64,000 nt of DNA from Setophaga petechia (taxonomy: Eukaryota > Chordata > Aves > Passeriformes > Parulidae). Shown here piece after piece: positions 59,601 to 64,000 of the stretch (position 1 is the stretch's first letter; each line of letters opens with the position of its first letter). The notes under the pieces are model-generated. The model was not told the DNA's origin. It was given only the letters and a program-made list of their open reading frames with translations, and ran no database searches. Location of the stretch: NCBI GenBank assembly GCA_024362935.1, contig JANCRA010000001.1:58556930-58620929 (forward strand). Direction: 5' to 3'. The translations under genes and the position numbers were made by a program.

Positions 59601-60046
59601 ATTCATATGCACATAATTCTTATGAGCGCTACATTGCTGTGGGGATTGGTATTGGAATACTGACCAGTGGAATACTTGCCATCATCTACTGCTATGTAAG
59701 AAAGAGGTATGGGAAATCTGGAGCCTTCTGATTACATTGATCTGAATTTCAGTGGGCAGAGTTTTAGGGGCACTGGGATTGTTTCTTTGCCTGCTACTAA
59801 TCTGTGGTGTGATTTTTCAAGGAACTAACTCTCTATACTTCTGATTTCTGATCTACCAGTGGTGCAGTTGTCTGAACCGTGGGGCTCCTTTGGGCTGCCC
59901 AAGTGAGTTAGGGGGCTATATTTTGGTTCTGTGCAGGCTGCTGCAGTTTCAGGTTTGGCTGATGCAAATCACATGCTGGTGTCTGCTTTAGATGCAGGAA
60001 ACTGCAATCCCCCTACAAGGTATGTGTGGGTGAGACGGCGCTGTGA
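53678..60046 (+). CDS. EPGN: Epigenin (EPGN), EGF-receptor ligand precursor
   Basis: Five coding exons: 53678-53714, 54207-54320, 58706-58826, 59554-59706 and 59992-60046 (480 nt, 159 aa; human 154). Residues 1-24 form a signal peptide split by intron 1. N43-W-T is an N-glycosylation sequon in the propeptide. The EGF domain has cysteines 66, 74, 79, 90, 92 and 101, spacing 7-4-10-1-8, with GYNGERC at its end. The intron between C4 and C5 is the hallmark of EGF-family ligands. EHLTLNSY precedes a membrane segment (about 117-139), then the basic stop RKR and a short tail containing QSPYKVC, matching the human SPYNVC tail. The precursor sits in the plasma membrane and is shed to activate EGFR/ErbB1. 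Exons 1 and 5 are the shortest and rest on phase and tail similarity. Confidence 0.92.
54321..58705 (+). other. EPGN intron 2
   Basis: 4.4 kb with no supported exon. It contains a TATA/CA/TG simple tract at about 55180-55262 and a CCCCA run at about 57881-57896. The 152-codon open frame at 57346-57804 has no recognised domain and is probably chance. A tandem of CATTCATCCTCACC-like units lies near 58230-58256, partly repeated. Confidence 0.6.
55180..55262. repeat. TATA/CA/TG microsatellite-like tract
   Basis: Interspersed CACACA, GTGTATGTGTG, TATATATATA and ATACACACAC segments within EPGN intron 2. Confidence 0.75.
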
Positions 60047-63000
60047 AGCCCTGTGCTGGAACTCTCACCGGTTTGCCTGCTGAGGAGGAAGGCCCCCGCG
60101 CCATGGGACAGGTGTGCCGGCCTTGCCGAGGAGATGAGCCCGAGGGAACGATGGAAGAGCGTGCCAAGAGAGCTCCTGCAGCACTGACAGGCTCTGGGTG
60201 TGGTTGAAGAAAGACTTCCTCTCTTGGGTGAGGGTGGATGGTCCCCAGACCCAAGCAGCTGAGGACGCTGGCAGGCATCTCGGCACTGTCCGGTGCCTAG
60301 TGTTTGCTCTGGGGGGAGGACTGGTTGGTTTTAGCTATATTCAGTCATTTCAAGCACTCGTAGTGTTCTGCTCTGGTCTTTTGTGTGTTCTGTTTGGTTT
60401 TGTTTTCTTCTTTTTTTTCTCCTCTGGAGGATAAGCATCACCTCCCTCATAGTGGAGCTGTGTTCTGGACATCATGCACTGACCACTAACCATTTGGGTT
60501 CTGATTTTGTTGTCTGCTGGCTGTGTGTGTGGATAAACAGTCCTCTCCCAACCCAATGGTTACCCTTGGTGTGCTGGGCCACATATGGGGTTCTGGTGCC
60601 ATAAAGGACAGCAAATGTTTTGGACTGAGGAAAGTGTCTGGTTCTCAAAACCATCCTTAAATTAAAATATAGAGACTAGGCAATTCTCATGGTAAATCAG
60701 ACCATGACACCTCTGGGCATGGCATGTTCTTATTGTTTTCATAAGGAAAGCAGCAGGACGCCTTTCTCAAAATGGATTACGGAGTGTGCTTGTGACAAAG
60801 AACTGTCTGCTTCCCAAACATCCTACAGCAGGTTCTCAGTTCCTTGAAATTTCAGGCAGAACATTGCCTTGCTGCACCCTGATTCCTGCACAAGACTTGA
60901 ATTGCTAGAGAAGCTGGAATTTTGGTATGAAACTTCACTACAGTTTTTCCCAGGAAACAGACTTTCTCTATTCCATTTGCACATTATGGGGACAATGTGA
61001 CCACTCAAATAAGAAGTTATTTTAGGGATTCAGTTCCACCCTGGACTAACAGATTGCATATCGGATGCTTGGTTCCATTCATCTTATCTACAAGAATTGG
61101 TAAAGTACAAAGATTTCGTTCAAGGAAAAGGGAAGAAAATTGGTTCTGAAGATGATGGCACTAACTGGGATGTCTCATGGACAGCTGGAGTGTTTGCCAT
61201 GCTGATATGACTAGAGATGGCTCTCAGAGATTTTCATTTCAGCTGTTGCACGTTGTAGACTCATCTGCTGTGCTCAGCCATCTACCAGAGAAAGGCAATT
61301 GGTACTTTGAAGTCTTGTGGAGTCATATTGGCTCCTAAATTCAGGTGCCCTGCTGCAAGCTCAGTTTTTTGGTTATGTGAGTTAATTTTGACAAGAGGGA
61401 TGCATGTTTTTGGTTGAAAAAACTGTGTATTTGTGAGACTACAGTGAGAATGCTGAAATGTGTATGAAAGGTGGGGTTTGAAAGGGTAAAGGTTCGTGTG
61501 GCATGTCAATGGCCTGAAGTTCAGGGGCTTCTCATGTGGGCATCCTCATCAGTAGCTGAGCCATCTTGGCTCTGTAATACCATAAATAAAACAGCACATC
61601 ACACACTGCTTGGAATCCCATGTAACAGAGGCAGCAAGCAGCATATGCACACACAAAAAGGATTGCTGGTGAGGGGTGGATGGACACCACTGCTCTGCAC
61701 ATTGACACCATTGTATTCATCCCTCAGCCTTTTTGTCTTCAACTCCAGTCAAATCTTCAAATCTTTGCACTACTTGCTTTTTTCCATTCTTCTGACCTTT
61801 TCTTAGGTTCCACTGCTGGGTAACTTGTGCTCGTGACTACCTTCAAGCTAGCTTTTGGTAGTGGCCCTATCATTTTGTGTCACACATATGTGGTGAGAGG
61901 GCAATTAGGTATAAATTACAGTCTGCACATCCTCACAAATGCAAAACATCCTTCACCCATCTCACATGGAAATGGAAGATGTGCATGTCATTAGAAAAAC
62001 ACAGGCGAGAGATCCTGCTTGTCGGTCTCAGGAGAAAGTGGTGGAGCTGAATATCCAAAGGATGAAAAGCCTCAGGTTTTTTGTCATGTAAGTGAATCTG
62101 CCTCTCCCCAGTGAGTTCTCTTGTGCTCACACTGCTGGTGTTGGATTCACTTCCCAAGGACCAGCCCTTCTCCATTGCAGTGGCTGTCTTGGAGCAGACA
62201 CACACCCTGCACAACTGCCTCAGGGGGTCTGTGCACTTGGCACACAAGTTCTAAGGGCACGAGTTGGAACATCTGGACTTCAATTTGCCCAAAGAGAGCT
62301 GTTGGAGAGATGCATTTTGTTTGCATGTCCTTTTACTGATGTTTGTTACACGCCTTGTGTACCAGAGGCCAAGGAGGTGCCCTGCAGCATATGCAAGTGC
62401 CTTTTCACTGGTATTTACTCATTGCAGTGAGCCATTTTGTACCTACAGCAACATACTCTGACTTGATTTTTTTCAAGCTTGGTTACTCATAAGTGAAAAG
62501 GAAGGTCTACTTAGGGGCCACAATTCAGCAGGAGACTACTTAGTGAAATGTTTTTCTAGTTGGCTTTCAGGCCCAAGGAGGCTTTGGAAGTGAGAGTTTG
62601 CTGGTCTTTTTTTGCCAGTGGAAGAAGTGGAGAGTGAAGCACCAGGTAAGCCTGTGCTATGCAAAATGAGACTTGGTGTCAGGACAGCATGAGAATAAAA
62701 TAGAAGGATGACGATGGGAAGAAGGCAAGGCAGGAAGGAAAAGAAGGTGCTTGCTTTATTTTAGTTCTCTTTTTCCAAGCGGAGTCACTGCTTCCAGCAC
62801 AGTGTTCCTCACCCCTGGGTGCTGTGTGCCCACCCTGCAGAAACACAGCCTCAGAGCAGGCCCCAGCTGTGTGTGAGGCATGGCTGCCTGACTGACTCAC
62901 GGTGCACTTGGGCTGAGGGAATCTGCATGGCCTCACATTGCTGCAGGGAGTCAGCCCTGCTGAGCCCTTCCTTGATAAGTGACAGATGCTGCCAGCCTGG

Positions 63001-64000
63001 AATGGTGTGCTGCTGCTTACGGTGCTGAATTTCCTGCAGAACTGGCCTGTCAGAGGATCAGGATCATCTTTCCTAGCTCATTTATCAGGCTCAGACTCTT
63101 TGTGTAGTGGCATAATTGAGAGTCGTAAGCTTCTCCCCTTTCCAGCTGCACGTGCCAAAAACTGTCATTTCAAGAGGAGCCTCTGATTATGTGACTTGTA
63201 GGCAGGGCTACTTCAGCTATGGGAGGCAGCAGCTTAGCAGGGGCAAGCCAGAGACATCAAAAACCAGGATATTCCTTTCTCAAGGACAGAGCATTTGCCC
63301 TGTGAATGATCCAGCCTGGTGGAACCACCTGGCTTTTCCTGCAGCACATCTCTCACACTGGGTTGCCCTTAAGCCACTCAGCCCTGAACCTGCTCCACTG
63401 GCATCTGCAGCCACTGTGCATGTGTGCTGGGCGGCCACTGGAACATCTTCCCTAAATTCAGCTCCCATTTTCTGCTCAGCTGTGTGGGTGGCCTGCAAGT
63501 TTCCCTGATCCCAGCGAGGTCTGTTGCAAACACTGAGATGTAAGCCTGGGGACAGTATGGCTTTAAAGACCCTTGATTTGGTTTTGGAGGGAAGTGTAAG
63601 GAGCTGAATTGATGCTCAGAGTGCAGTGTCCCTGTCCTTCCTGCTGGTTGGGCCACACTGGTGGCTGGCACACAGGTAAGAGACAGTTTTTCCTTAGAGG
63701 TTTTCTGTTATTCTTAGTAACCCACAGTATACTTGGAAAATGACACACCAGGGTTTGTTCTCCATCCCACCTACAGTAAAAGTACAAATCTCATTGGTGC
63801 TGCTGCAGCAGTACAACCCTGCCTTGTGTTTGTGTACTAAGAACTAGCTGTGAAACAGATCACTTCTAAGTGACTCTCAACTTCATGCAAAAAAACTAAA
63901 ACAAGACTCCCCCCCAAAAAAACCCACTCCAACTCTCCCCTCCACCCCCAACAAAACCCCAAAATCAAACCCAAAAAATCGTATTCCTCTTGGCAAAAGA
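60047..64000. other. EPGN 3' UTR and downstream region
   Basis: No EGF-type exon (C-x4-C...C-x-C) of a neighbouring ligand such as EREG was seen here. An AATAAA at 61585-61590 might end EPGN, which is unproven. The last 100 bases are A/C-rich low-complexity sequence. Several open frames of 60-130 codons lack any recognisable domain. Confidence 0.55.
63888..63980. repeat. A/C-rich low-complexity tract
   Basis: Runs of CCCCCCC, AAAAAAA and CAAAACCCC-like units close to the window end. Confidence 0.75.

Noticed and set aside
59554..59731. Exon 4 of EPGN as the last exon ending in YGKSGAF
   Set aside because: A downstream exon (59992-60046) joins in phase and encodes a tail matching the human SPYNVC ending, so splicing is the better main model; kept as an alternative form only.

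Overview
The window is vertebrate nuclear DNA from a bird. The two chemokine genes match the avian interleukin-8 pair (CXCL8/CAF-type and K60-type), CR1 retrotransposon ends are present, and a solo LTR resembles a family I associate with songbirds; passerine is an inference from that LTR. The gene order, chemokines then MTHFD2L then EPGN, all on the + strand, is the known amniote arrangement of this locus.

Layout. 1-5370 is non-genic with a CR1 fragment. 5378-8780 is CXCL8 (four coding exons, 103 aa) with an AP-1/NF-kB/TATA promoter and an AU-rich 3' UTR. 8800-17900 holds no gene I can support. 17950-20430 is a GC-rich second ELR+ CXC chemokine (four coding exons, 94 aa; K60/CXCL8L1-like). 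22850-25652 is a rearranged block: two head-to-head copies (A and B) of an MTHFD2L-like first exon with its CpG promoter form an inverted repeat around a 1.3-kb spacer, and copy B is split by a 597-bp solo LTR. 26280-50007 is MTHFD2L itself (eight coding exons, 345 aa, complete reading frame). 53580-60046 is EPGN (five coding exons, 159 aa, complete). 60047-64000 has no coding exon I can support.

How the genes relate. The two chemokines are secreted ligands expected to recruit granulocyte and myeloid cells through CXCR1/2-type receptors. MTHFD2L is a mitochondrial one-carbon (folate) enzyme. Epigenin is a membrane-anchored EGFR ligand. They are neighbours by ancestry, not a pathway. All exon joins were derived by hand from GT/AG sites, phase continuity and family similarity; there is no transcript evidence here.

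The most unusual part is the 22.8-26.8 kb block: three versions of one first exon, an inverted duplication, and an LTR insertion whose empty site can be read from the sister copy. I found no wholly new system.
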